64,000 nucleotides of DNA from Paenibacillus faecalis (lineage in GTDB: Bacteria; Bacillota; Bacilli; Paenibacillales; Paenibacillaceae): assembly GCF_900289175.1 (NCBI RefSeq), contig NZ_LT985747.1:1536096-1600095 (forward strand), given 5' to 3'. Positions within the stretch are counted from its first letter, which is position 1; each line of letters begins with the position of its first letter. A program made the translations under genes and the position numbers. The notes under the pieces were generated by a model, which saw only the letters and a program-made list of their open reading frames with translations, was not told the DNA's origin and did no database searches. Below, piece by piece: positions 36,677-44,085 of the stretch.

Positions 36677-36817
36677 TTTTTAATCTCCTATATTTCATTT
36701 CACACATTAAGTCCTATCGAAGAATAAATATTAACTTATATACCGTATATTTGAGGAACATTAGATTATGGATGAGTTTCAGTTTAAAATACGTGAAGCA
36801 GAAAAACTCGACAATAA

Positions 36818-37612
36818 TTATATGAAATTTCTAATATTTTCCAAATGTTCTAAACTATGAGTTGCTAAAGATTGTAATTGATTACGAAGATATACTTTCT
36901 TGTTCGAAACAATTATATAATTATTCATATAATCACCATTATTAAGTATTTCTAGCATATGCAGCCTAATGTTAATGAATATATCTAGAACATAAGTAAT
37001 TGATAACTCGTTTATTGGTAAATTACCCAAACGCTGATCGTGATCAAATACATTAGTATTAAATATTTGTCCAGGAGAAGTAATATTCATCCTCAAACTT
37101 GCTAAAGAACACAGATCTTCCTCAATCAAGTGGAATAATTCCTGTTTTATAGTCCAGCCATTATTTTGCATATAATCCCAATCAACAATTGTCTTTTTTA
37201 ATTCATTTACGATCTTTATTGAATCATGATACAAATCTAAAATTCTTTGGTCTTCTAATTGCCTAACACAAATAAATTGAAGTATATAACCATCTAAATC
37301 TACGACTTCAAAAACACTTTTCCATTCAAAGGATAAACTTTCCTTGGTGTACTTTAAAAAATTTTCCTTGTTGACAATTTCGTTGAATAGATCTTCATTA
37401 CAATTAATATATATTCGTGTTTTGTAAGATAAAGTTTCTATTACGAAATTATCATCTCGGGATTGAAACTCACCAGTATACAAAAACAAGCTACAATCTA
37501 AAAATCTAGCTATAACTTGAGAAATTTCAACTTCTTCAATGTTAAATCCTAGTTCTTTATAAAAATTTATAGATTTCTTTAAGTTACTTACTTTTAATTT
37601 GTAATTAATCAT
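36818..37612 (-). CDS. Fusion of a VOC (glyoxalase) domain and a DinB-like domain
   Basis: 264 aa. Residues ~1-115 are a VOC/glyoxalase half (YKLKVSNLKKSINFYKELGFNIEEVE ... FEVVDLDGYILQFICV). Residues ~125-264 are a DinB-type four-helix bundle with metal-type His (WTIKQELFHLIEEDL, DHDQRLGNLPI, LATHSLEHLENI). DinB-like proteins include thiol-dependent transferases and VOC proteins include drug-binding or modifying enzymes, so the fusion may act on or sequester a small molecule. I know of no characterised protein with this layout. Confidence 0.75.
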   Translation of the reverse strand: MINYKLKVSNLKKSINFYKELGFNIEEVEISQVIARFLDCSLFLYTGEFQSRDDNFVIETLSYKTRIYINCNEDLFNEIVNKENFLKYTKESLSFEWKSVFEVVDLDGYILQFICVRQLEDQRILDLYHDSIKIVNELKKTIVDWDYMQNNGWTIKQELFHLIEEDLCSLASLRMNITSPGQIFNTNVFDHDQRLGNLPINELSITYVLDIFINIRLHMLEILNNGDYMNNYIIVSNKKVYLRNQLQSLATHSLEHLENIRNFI

Positions 37613-37672
37613 ATACTAGACCCTCATATTTATTAGATAGAATGAGTAAAAAATAAAACTAACGTTACTTTT

Positions 37673-39025
37673 TTATTGAGAAATTGAGTTTTCAGTAAAT
37701 TCTGTGTTTTTTCTCATTATTTTTACTATTCTTAGTAAAAACAATATACTGATAATAACCATTCCTATGCCTTCAGCTACCCATATTCCCACAGCACTAT
37801 AACCTAATTTATACATCAAGTATGCTGCTGGAATTATAAACAAATACGAAATAACTAATGTAATTAAACTTGGAAGTTTAGTATCTAAAAACGAGTCCAA
37901 AACGGCAAGTAGAGAATATTGTATAGTGTAAATTAAATAAAACACTAAATGTACGATCATAATATTCATCGATAATAAATATGTATCTGTTCCAGATTGA
38001 ATTGAGAAAAACGAAAATATATATTCAAGGGTTAATAAGACAATTCCAATTACAATGGCTGAACTGGTCATAGAAACTAATATTATTTTTTTGGCAGTCG
38101 CCTTTATTGTTAAGGAAGCCTCGCCCTTTCCTATTTGATCAGATAGTCGAACAACAATAACGGTATAAAAGGCCTGGGGAACCATAAACAGTACACTAGA
38201 AATTAAATCAGTAACTTGATTAGCAGCTACTAAATTGATCCCTCCCCATCCAACCATTAATACCAGAATAAATGATGTTAACCAGTCATTAAGGTTTGTA
38301 ATTCCTTTTGGAACCCCCTTAATAAGCAAGGCCTTTATAAATTTCAAACTTATTGCAAAATTTTTAAATGCTATTTTTTCTTTACTTTGTATATAGATTA
38401 AAGATATCGCACTTATTAACATAACCATCCTTGAAATGTTTGTTGCAATAGCAGAACCTATAACCCCATATTCAGGGAAACCCCAATTACCATAAATAAG
38501 TAACCAATTTAGAAGTATATTTAGGATGTTTCCTATAAGAGTTAACATCAATAAAACTTTCATTTTGTTATTAACAATAATCATTTGAGCCATTACATTA
38601 TATATTAAGATTATGAAAACAGACCATTTTAGTGTTGATATATACTCATCAACTATAGTTACAATTTCAATTGGTTGATTAAATAGTGTAAAAAATTCCG
38701 ATGTGAAATTTAATATAAAAAAAATTAAAACACCTAAGAAAAATGCTAAATATACAGAATTCACTAAGTACTGTTGTTTCGTATCCTTATTCTCTTTCCC
38801 AATTCGCGAAACTAGAGGGGTGAACATTCCAAGTATACCGATAAAAGGTGTCAAAATAACATTTAAAAATATTCCTCCTTGTCCTATAGCCCCTAAGTAT
38901 TTTTCTCCTAAAGGAGCAATCATAATACTATCAGCTATTGTAAAGGAAAAGTTTATAATGGTATTGAATATTAATGGAATTGCCATCCATAGTACAGTGA
39001 AATAAGTTAACTCCTTATTCTTCAT
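37673..39025 (-). CDS. MATE-family efflux transporter
   Basis: 450 aa with 12 predicted transmembrane helices and the MATE pattern (IADSIMIAPLGEKYLGAIGQGGIFLNVI, MVGWGGINLVAANQVTDLISSVLFMVPQAF). It exports cationic or amphipathic small molecules using an ion gradient. In the island it is the likely product exporter. A GAGGG site precedes the ATG. Confidence 0.93.
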   Translation of the reverse strand: MKNKELTYFTVLWMAIPLIFNTIINFSFTIADSIMIAPLGEKYLGAIGQGGIFLNVILTPFIGILGMFTPLVSRIGKENKDTKQQYLVNSVYLAFFLGVLIFFILNFTSEFFTLFNQPIEIVTIVDEYISTLKWSVFIILIYNVMAQMIIVNNKMKVLLMLTLIGNILNILLNWLLIYGNWGFPEYGVIGSAIATNISRMVMLISAISLIYIQSKEKIAFKNFAISLKFIKALLIKGVPKGITNLNDWLTSFILVLMVGWGGINLVAANQVTDLISSVLFMVPQAFYTVIVVRLSDQIGKGEASLTIKATAKKIILVSMTSSAIVIGIVLLTLEYIFSFFSIQSGTDTYLLSMNIMIVHLVFYLIYTIQYSLLAVLDSFLDTKLPSLITLVISYLFIIPAAYLMYKLGYSAVGIWVAEGIGMVIISILFLLRIVKIMRKNTEFTENSISQ

Positions 39026-39060
39026 GCTACGCCCTCACATGTAATATGTTGGAAGTGAGC

Positions 39061-39465
39061 TTAAAGCCCACCTCCAATATATTCAGAAATTTCAAGTTTA
39101 TATCCATTTGGGTCAAGAAAGTAAATCGACCTAGAAGAATGATATTGGACGGGTTCTTCATAGAAGAGTTTCACATTAAACGATTTAAGTCTATTTAAAA
39201 CTTCATCAAATTCTTCAACGATTAATCCAAAGTGTGTAATTTCAAGCCCTTCGTTTTCAACTCCCCTGCCTTCAGGAAACTCATGCATACATAAAAATAA
39301 CTGATTTTCATTCCCCACAATAACCCATCTAGTTAAAGCTCTTAATCCAACTTCCTTAACTTCAAAACCGAAAACATCTGAATAAAATTTCACACTTTCC
39401 TCAATATCTGCAACATCTAACTGAATATGATCAAACTTTGTAATTACAATATGTTTATTCTTCAT
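39061..39465 (-). CDS. VOC-family protein (glyoxalase/bleomycin-resistance fold)
   Basis: 134 aa: FDHIQLDVADIEESVKFYSDVFGFEVKEVG and a C-terminal SIYFLDPNGYKLEISEY with metal-type His and Glu. It may be a metal-dependent enzyme or an antibiotic-binding immunity protein. It is translationally coupled to the TPR gene upstream (ATGA overlap). Confidence 0.9.
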   Translation of the reverse strand: MKNKHIVITKFDHIQLDVADIEESVKFYSDVFGFEVKEVGLRALTRWVIVGNENQLFLCMHEFPEGRGVENEGLEITHFGLIVEEFDEVLNRLKSFNVKLFYEEPVQYHSSRSIYFLDPNGYKLEISEYIGGGL

Positions 39466-40712
39466 ATTTTTTGTAACATCTCCTTGTATTCATTATTGAG
39501 ATGATTATTTTCATCCATAGCATTCAAAATACTTTTAAAGTAAGTCTCTTCACTTTTACTAACCAGTTTTTTAGATATTAAGTAGCCATTAACTGCAGCT
39601 GAAATATTCAGTGGATCTAAAGCAAGAGTGTTTTTGTAAGCCTCGACTGCTTGCGTGTAATCCTCTAATTTTTCGTAACAATAGCCTAGTAAAAATTGTG
39701 ATTCAACTACTCTGGGAAGACCAATTTCCTGAGCTCGTTTTATGTAGCTTAAAGCATTGTTGTAATTATCAAATAACATATTAACTTCAGCAGCTTCTAG
39801 ATAGCTTATTGACCAGTTAGGATCTATCTCAATTAATTTCTTAGCGATGTCTTCTGCTTTATCATAGTCTTTATGTAAATATGCAAATTCTTTAAGGGAA
39901 GATTCAAAATATGTCTTTAATGCATCCGACCTTTGAATTTTTTGTATTTCAGATTTAGGTTCTGCCATTTCTGCATACTTATATGATAAATCCATGTACT
40001 TACGAGTATTATCTAGATCATTTTCAGCTGCAGGAATCATTGCCACAGATCTATAAAAATGCGATTTTGACAACTGTGATGCAAATATATTATCACTGAG
40101 TTCTTCTGCAAGTTTAAATCCTTTACCAACAAACCACTTATACAAGTCATTGTTAAGCGCACTTGATTTGATCTTCCATGTATTTGCCTGCGACGATACT
40201 GATATTATCTCTATATCTGATAAATAACCTTCTTCAATCAAAGCTTTTATATTTTCGAATTCTTTATCCACCGATTCAAATGGATTGTTCCTATTTTTCA
40301 AAATAAAACTTAGCATATAATAATAAAATTTTTCATTAGGATACAGTCTATTAAGATCAATCTGTTCGAAAATATTACTCGCTAATTTATAACGAGCAAT
40401 TGAACACAAACTATAACAAATATTTAGTTTTTGTATAGGAGTTGCGAAATTCACATTATTTACTAGCCATTTCAATTTATTAAGAGGCCCTTGAACTTCA
40501 TAGTTGAGGTTTTCGATATCTGCATGTTCAATTTTTGTTATTACTGATACTTCAAACAAAGTTGATGGGTCTAGCAACTGCATTAAATTATACGGAACGT
40601 TATCAAAATTATGATGTTCGAAAGAAATACAAACTCCTTTTGACCAGTTGCTTGAAATATTATGGCTATTTTCTAAATGCAATATCGCTCTTAAGAATGC
40701 TGTATCACGCAT
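39462..40712 (-). CDS. TPR-repeat protein next to the twin peptides
   Basis: 416 aa, soluble and mostly helical. Residues ~270-390 hold clear TPRs (YLHKDYDKAEDIAKKLIEIDPNW, LEAAEVNMLFDNYNNALSYIKRAQEIG, LGYCYEKLEDYTQAVEAYKNTLALDPLN); the middle looks like degenerate TPRs. The N-terminal ~100 residues are unassigned and show no helix-turn-helix. It is the first gene after the two 22-aa peptide genes, past a hairpin. By analogy with TPR proteins that bind short peptides (Rap/PlcR-like), it could bind the peptide or serve as a scaffold; it is not a recognisable member of those families. Confidence 0.8.
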   Translation of the reverse strand: MRDTAFLRAILHLENSHNISSNWSKGVCISFEHHNFDNVPYNLMQLLDPSTLFEVSVITKIEHADIENLNYEVQGPLNKLKWLVNNVNFATPIQKLNICYSLCSIARYKLASNIFEQIDLNRLYPNEKFYYYMLSFILKNRNNPFESVDKEFENIKALIEEGYLSDIEIISVSSQANTWKIKSSALNNDLYKWFVGKGFKLAEELSDNIFASQLSKSHFYRSVAMIPAAENDLDNTRKYMDLSYKYAEMAEPKSEIQKIQRSDALKTYFESSLKEFAYLHKDYDKAEDIAKKLIEIDPNWSISYLEAAEVNMLFDNYNNALSYIKRAQEIGLPRVVESQFLLGYCYEKLEDYTQAVEAYKNTLALDPLNISAAVNGYLISKKLVSKSEETYFKSILNAMDENNHLNNEYKEMLQKI

Positions 40713-40744
40713 TATTCATTACCCCACTTATCAATTTTTATAAA

Positions 40745-40766
40745 GGGGGGAATCTAATCCCCCCCA
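40745..40766 (-). terminator. Partial terminator/attenuator after the twin peptide genes
   Basis: Minus-strand GGGGGGA, short AT loop, TCCCCCC then TTTATAA. It separates the two tiny peptide genes from the TPR gene, the arrangement commonly used to produce more precursor peptide than downstream proteins. Confidence 0.7.
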
Positions 40767-40789
40767 ATTTTACATTTAATTATTTATGA

Positions 40790-40858
40790 TTAAAACGGTT
40801 GAGTGGAAGGAAAAAATGATGGTTTTTTAACTACATTCAGGCTATTGAATTTAACCAT
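40790..40858 (-). CDS. 22-aa peptide, copy B of a twin pair
   Basis: ATG at 40858 with a near-perfect GAGGTGATTTGGC ribosome binding region. The product is 22 aa: basic N-terminal part MVKFNSLNVVKK, then PSFFPSTQPF and a stop. It differs from copy A at a single residue (Asn5 instead of Lys5) although several codons differ silently, so the protein sequence is under selection. No signal peptide, Cys or known leader motif. Precursor of a modified or bioactive peptide, or a signal, is inferred. Confidence 0.8.
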   Translation of the reverse strand: MVKFNSLNVVKKPSFFPSTQPF

Positions 40859-40893
40859 GCCAAATCACCTCATTTCATAAATTAACTAGACAC

Positions 40894-40962
40894 TTAGAAT
40901 GGTTGAGTAGACGGAAAAAACGATGGCTTTTTAACTACGTTTAGGCTTTTGAATTTAACCAT
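40894..40962 (-). CDS. 22-aa peptide, copy A of a twin pair
   Basis: ATG at 40962 preceded by GGAGGTGATTTGGC. Product MVKFKSLNVVKK followed by PSFFPSTQPF. First gene of the island operon, with a consensus promoter 48 bp upstream. The C-terminal ten residues are identical in both copies, Pro-rich (three Pro) and aromatic (three Phe). I know no family with this sequence. Confidence 0.82.
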   Translation of the reverse strand: MVKFKSLNVVKKPSFFPSTQPF

Positions 40963-40991
40963 GCCAAATCACCTCCATCCGAGGAAATATA

Positions 40992-41003
40992 TGTAAGCTT
41001 ACA
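40992..41003. promoter_or_regulatory. 12-bp perfect palindrome at the expected transcription start
   Basis: TGTAAGCTTACA lies 7-18 bp past the -10 box of the peptide-operon promoter, right at the expected start site and ahead of the first ribosome binding site. A repressor operator is likely; no regulator is encoded in the island. Confidence 0.45.
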
Positions 41004-41009
41004 AATTAC

Positions 41010-41038
41010 AATTTATTACAAGATATAACCATTGTCAA
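41010..41038 (-). promoter_or_regulatory. Sigma-A promoter of the twin-peptide operon
   Basis: On the minus strand TTGACA (41038-41033), a 17-bp spacer and TAAATT (41015-41010). The -35 is a perfect consensus match. It would give a ~40-nt 5' leader before the first 22-aa peptide gene. Confidence 0.7.
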
Positions 41039-41044
41039 CAATAA

Positions 41045-41081
41045 AATAATATAAATTTATAGTAGGATAATTTATATTATT
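41045..41081. promoter_or_regulatory. 15-16-bp near-perfect inverted repeat between divergent promoters
   Basis: AATAATATAAATTTAT (41045-41060) and ATAATTTATATTATT (41067-41081) with a 6-bp centre. It starts 7 bp upstream of the peptide-operon -35 box, the position of an activator site. It could also be a chance AT-rich palindrome. Confidence 0.4.
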
Positions 41082-41205
41082 GAAGTTTTACTGTTTATCG
41101 TAATTTAATTCGAATCGCATCGATTAATAAAACCCAAAAAACTTATCCCACCACTTGCTTTAAACCCTGTATTTTGATATATTTACATAATTTTAATTAA
41201 TTTAA

Positions 41206-41234
41206 TTTACAATTATAACCTTTTGCCCTATAAT
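41206..41234 (+). promoter_or_regulatory. Sigma-A promoter for the divergent 58-aa gene
   Basis: TTTACA (41206-41211), a 17-bp spacer and a perfect TATAAT (41229-41234), ~38 bp upstream of the ATG at 41273. Confidence 0.65.
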
Positions 41235-41272
41235 TACTACATTATGACTTATTATATTTCAGGAGGTAAATT

Positions 41273-41449
41273 ATGAATGAATTAACAATAACGCCAAAAG
41301 ATACTGCCGTCATTGATAAAACATCTGATCCAAATGAAACAATGAATCAATGGCAGGACAGTTATCATAACGCAACTACTCTCAATAACAAATTATCCCT
41401 TAAAACTATTAATTATTTCACAGAATATCGACTGGAACCTATGAAATAA
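41273..41449 (+). CDS. 58-aa protein divergent from the twin-peptide operon
   Basis: ATG at 41273 with a perfect AGGAGG 6 nt upstream. Product begins MNELTITPKDTAVIDKTSD and ends FTEYRLEPMK. Hydrophilic, no Cys, no membrane segment. I do not recognise it. It has its own consensus promoter and is the only plus-strand gene of the island. It may be another precursor peptide or the first part of a gene cut short by the IS remnant downstream. Confidence 0.6.
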   Translation: MNELTITPKDTAVIDKTSDPNETMNQWQDSYHNATTLNNKLSLKTINYFTEYRLEPMK

Positions 41450-41529
41450 TTAAAAATCAAATATGAAATTAGACTTATCTCTAAAATAGTCAAATACTTT
41501 TCGAAATATCATCAGTGAGCTTTTTCCCT

Positions 41530-41945
41530 TGAGATATCCCATAAATGATGGTGCTGAGTTTAACTTTCAGGAAGTGAAAGATTATCTAGAGGAAGATGGT
41601 TCAAATACCAAATCATCGATAAATATAAAATTACGAGTACAACTCAGCTTCCAACTGGATTAAGAAGTATCATTGTCATAGCAGCTTAAAAGCTTATTCA
41701 GGTGGAGCGAAAGCGATAACGAAGAGATATAGATGAAGAAAATGGAGTATAAAATCGAACGGCTTCGAGCGGAGAATGCATTTTTAAAAAAGTTACGGGA
41801 ATTCCAAAGGAGGCGAAACTAAGCCAACATCGTCAAGAAAACATCTACCTTGCCATTCAAGCGCTTCAAAAAGAGGTGTTATTCAGTAATCGGCTTTTGT
41901 ATGAAATTGCAGGTATTCCACGTCCAAGCTATTACAATTTGTTAA
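41530..41945 (+). pseudogene. Degenerate IS3-family (IS150-like) transposase remnant
   Basis: Frameshifted pieces read as OrfA/OrfB of an IS3 element: EVKDYLEEDGS, KYKITSTTQLP, IERLRAENAFLKK and then ENIYLAIQALQKEVLFSNRLLYEIAGIPRPSYYN, the helix-rich start of OrfB. No intact frame remains. It marks past transposition at the right end of the island. Confidence 0.75.
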
Positions 41946-42000
41946 GGTACTGTACATTTTGTTAAGGTACTGTACATTTTGTTAAGGTACTGTACATTTT
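41941..42000. repeat. Three perfect tandem copies of a 20-bp unit
   Basis: GTTAAGGTACTGTACATTTT occurs three times head to tail, filling 41941-42000 exactly. The unit holds the small palindrome GTACTGTAC. It adjoins the transposase remnant and may be duplicated element-end sequence. Confidence 0.9.
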
Positions 42001-42062
42001 TTAAAGTTTGATCATTTTATTTCTAAACAATCGCTCCTAATTGTTGAAGTGCTTTTTCTAAT

Positions 42063-42304
42063 TTATTCATTCCATTCCGGAATTGAATGAATTTCATGTT
42101 CCGAAGCTAGCTTACCTAGTTGCTTTTCTTCTTTAAGAACAGCATAAAGCGATCCTTCATAGGGTAAGGCATCAATAAAACACCTAAAACATGCTTTCAA
42201 TTCAACCCCATTTAGAACGGTACGGAATATGTCAGTACATAAGTCGATAGTATAATCAACCAACCTAAACCCAGTTTACGAAAAACGATATATCTTTGTT
42301 TCAA
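42063..42304 (-). pseudogene. Decayed small genes in the right direct repeat
   Basis: On the minus strand a TTG at 42304 with GGGGTG upstream opens a 30-aa peptide with one membrane span (MKQRYIVFRKLGLGWLII...) that stops at 42212. An overlapping frame from 42263 encodes 66 aa ending HSIPEWNE, followed by a further 15-residue frame ending LQQLGAIV. The left repeat carries the same sequence with stops. I read these as fragments of one or two former genes. Confidence 0.4.
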
Positions 42305-42323
42305 CTTTTACACCCCTATTTTG
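42148..42323. repeat. Right copy of the ~175-bp direct repeat flanking the island
   Basis: Same orientation and about nine-tenths identical to 29434-29608, from AGCGATCCTTCATAGGG to TACACCCCTATTTTG. Together the copies bracket 12.5 kb of AT-rich genes. It lies directly past the stop of the Bce sensor kinase. Confidence 0.9.
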
Positions 42324-42337
42324 TGTTGGTGGTGTTT

Positions 42338-43375
42338 TTACTGTTTCACATGCGGAAATATGAGCGATATGGTCAGCCCTGAGCCAAACTCTGATTTTGC
42401 ATCCAACTGAATGGCTAGATCATAAGCCATCTTGCTCACTAAGAAGAGGCCCATACCTGTTGCTTGTCTTGTATAAGTACCTCGTCCTCCAGTAAAGCCC
42501 TTATCAAAAATAAATGGTAAATCTTCTTCAGATACACCAGGTCCATGATCACTAATATGTAAAATGGTTTGATCATTTACTTTGTCATAAACCGTTTCAA
42601 ATTTCAAAAATGGACTCCCCTGATTCTGTGCAACGTATTTCGTACTATTAAAAATGATTTGTTCTAATATAAAGGCCAACCCTTTGCGGTCAGATAAAAC
42701 TTCCATCTCTTCGCCTATGAACTGTATTTGAAAACCGGATTCATCTAGTAGTGTTTGATGGTTTTCAATAATCTGTTTACAACATGCTAGTAAGTTTATA
42801 GACTCGAAAATATAATCTTTATGAGCAGCCCCAAGCCTTGCAAAATACAAAATTCGCTCGACGTCACCAAGCATTTGATCTCTAATATGAAGCATACGCT
42901 GTCTAACAAGGGGAGACATTTCGTCACTGCGGTTATCTAGTACCAATGTCATCAATGACAGAGGCTTTTTAATTTCGTGAACCCATCCTTCTATATAGTT
43001 TTCATAATCGGTAAGCTCAATGACTTGATCATTCAGTTCCGACTGATATGATCTTATGGTACTTCCCATTCTACGAATATATGACCAATGTGTTTTAGGA
43101 GATACCTGACATAATATTTCTTCGTTCGTCTCATTCGGTTCCAATAAAAAATCTTGAAAAGCAGCTTCGATTATTTTTTGTTTTCTAAGCATGACGAATA
43201 CAGACAACGAAATCATAGCTAGCGTAAACACAATCATGAGCCCTACTAAAATATGAAACGTTTCAGGATAAGCCAACCAAGCTAAATAACTAAAAAGGAG
43301 ACTTGTCGCCATCAACACAAGAAACCATTGTTTATAAGCATGAAAACAATCATAGATTTGCTTCATCCATTTCAT
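42338..43375 (-). CDS. BceS-type intramembrane-sensing histidine kinase
   Basis: 345 aa with two N-terminal transmembrane helices and almost no extracellular loop, the hallmark of BceS-like kinases that listen to their ABC transporter. Phospho-His in GWVHEIKKPLSLM (~130); ATP-binding N and G boxes in FNSTKYV, ISDHGPGVS and TGMGLFLVSKM. It partners the regulator immediately upstream. AGGGGG precedes the ATG. Confidence 0.94.
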   Translation of the reverse strand: MKWMKQIYDCFHAYKQWFLVLMATSLLFSYLAWLAYPETFHILVGLMIVFTLAMISLSVFVMLRKQKIIEAAFQDFLLEPNETNEEILCQVSPKTHWSYIRRMGSTIRSYQSELNDQVIELTDYENYIEGWVHEIKKPLSLMTLVLDNRSDEMSPLVRQRMLHIRDQMLGDVERILYFARLGAAHKDYIFESINLLACCKQIIENHQTLLDESGFQIQFIGEEMEVLSDRKGLAFILEQIIFNSTKYVAQNQGSPFLKFETVYDKVNDQTILHISDHGPGVSEEDLPFIFDKGFTGGRGTYTRQATGMGLFLVSKMAYDLAIQLDAKSEFGSGLTISLIFPHVKQ

Positions 43376-43383
43376 GGCTTCAT

Positions 43384-44049
43384 CTACCCCCTAAGTCGAT
43401 AACCTTGGCCCCTGATTGTCTCAATTTGATTCTCCAAGCCTAACTGCCGCAAAGTTTTTCGTAAGCGAGTTAGATTTACTTGAAGCGCATTTTCGTCTAT
43501 ATATTGATCTGTCCCCCATAAAAGTTCACTCAGTGTTGACTTGGATACAACCTCAGGTCTATTCTGTGCTAGAGCCAATAAAATCTTTCCTTCATTAGCT
43601 GACAATAATAACGATTGAGATCCCTTATACAAAGTAAAGGTATTGGGGTCTAACGAAAAACTGCCACCATCGATCAAGTCCGGTTGTCCTTCAAATCTTT
43701 TGAGCAAGTTCTGTACCCGCGCTAATAATCGATCTCGATTACATGGTTTCGTGAGATAATCATCTGCACCTAAATGAAGACCATGTAATTCATCTTGCAA
43801 CTTATCCCTAGATGTAAGAATCAATATGGGACCAATCCCTTTTAATCTTAGACTTCTGCATATTTCAAATCCTGATTGTTCCGGTAAATTGATGTCTAGT
43901 AAGACTAAATCTGGTGCCAAAGTGGCTATTTGAGAAACGACATCATGAAAAAAAGTAATAGCTACTGCTTCAAACCCTTCTTTTTGCAATATATCCATTA
44001 ACTCTTCTCTCATCAATAAATCATCTTCAACAATTGTAATCCTCGCCAC
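43384..44049 (-). CDS. BceR-type OmpR-family response regulator
   Basis: 221 aa from GTG 44049, with AAGGAGGTG upstream. Receiver Asp in LVLLDINLPEQSG (~52), Lys in YLTKPCNRD, C-terminal winged helix (LLWGTDQYIDENALQVNLTRLRKTLRQLG). It activates the adjacent ABC transporter genes in response to antimicrobial peptides. Confidence 0.95.
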   Translation of the reverse strand: MARITIVEDDLLMREELMDILQKEGFEAVAITFFHDVVSQIATLAPDLVLLDINLPEQSGFEICRSLRLKGIGPILILTSRDKLQDELHGLHLGADDYLTKPCNRDRLLARVQNLLKRFEGQPDLIDGGSFSLDPNTFTLYKGSQSLLLSANEGKILLALAQNRPEVVSKSTLSELLWGTDQYIDENALQVNLTRLRKTLRQLGLENQIETIRGQGYRLRG

Positions 44050-44085
44050 TTTGGCACCTCCTTCAATGTAAAATATATCGGTTTC

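Noticed and set aside
40790..40962. PqqA-like precursor (similar length, 22 aa)
   Set aside because: PqqA needs the conserved Glu-x3-Tyr pair; these peptides contain neither Glu nor Tyr and no pqqC/D/E genes are present.
41941..42000. Start of a CRISPR array
   Set aside because: The 20-bp units are directly adjacent with no spacers and there are no cas genes.
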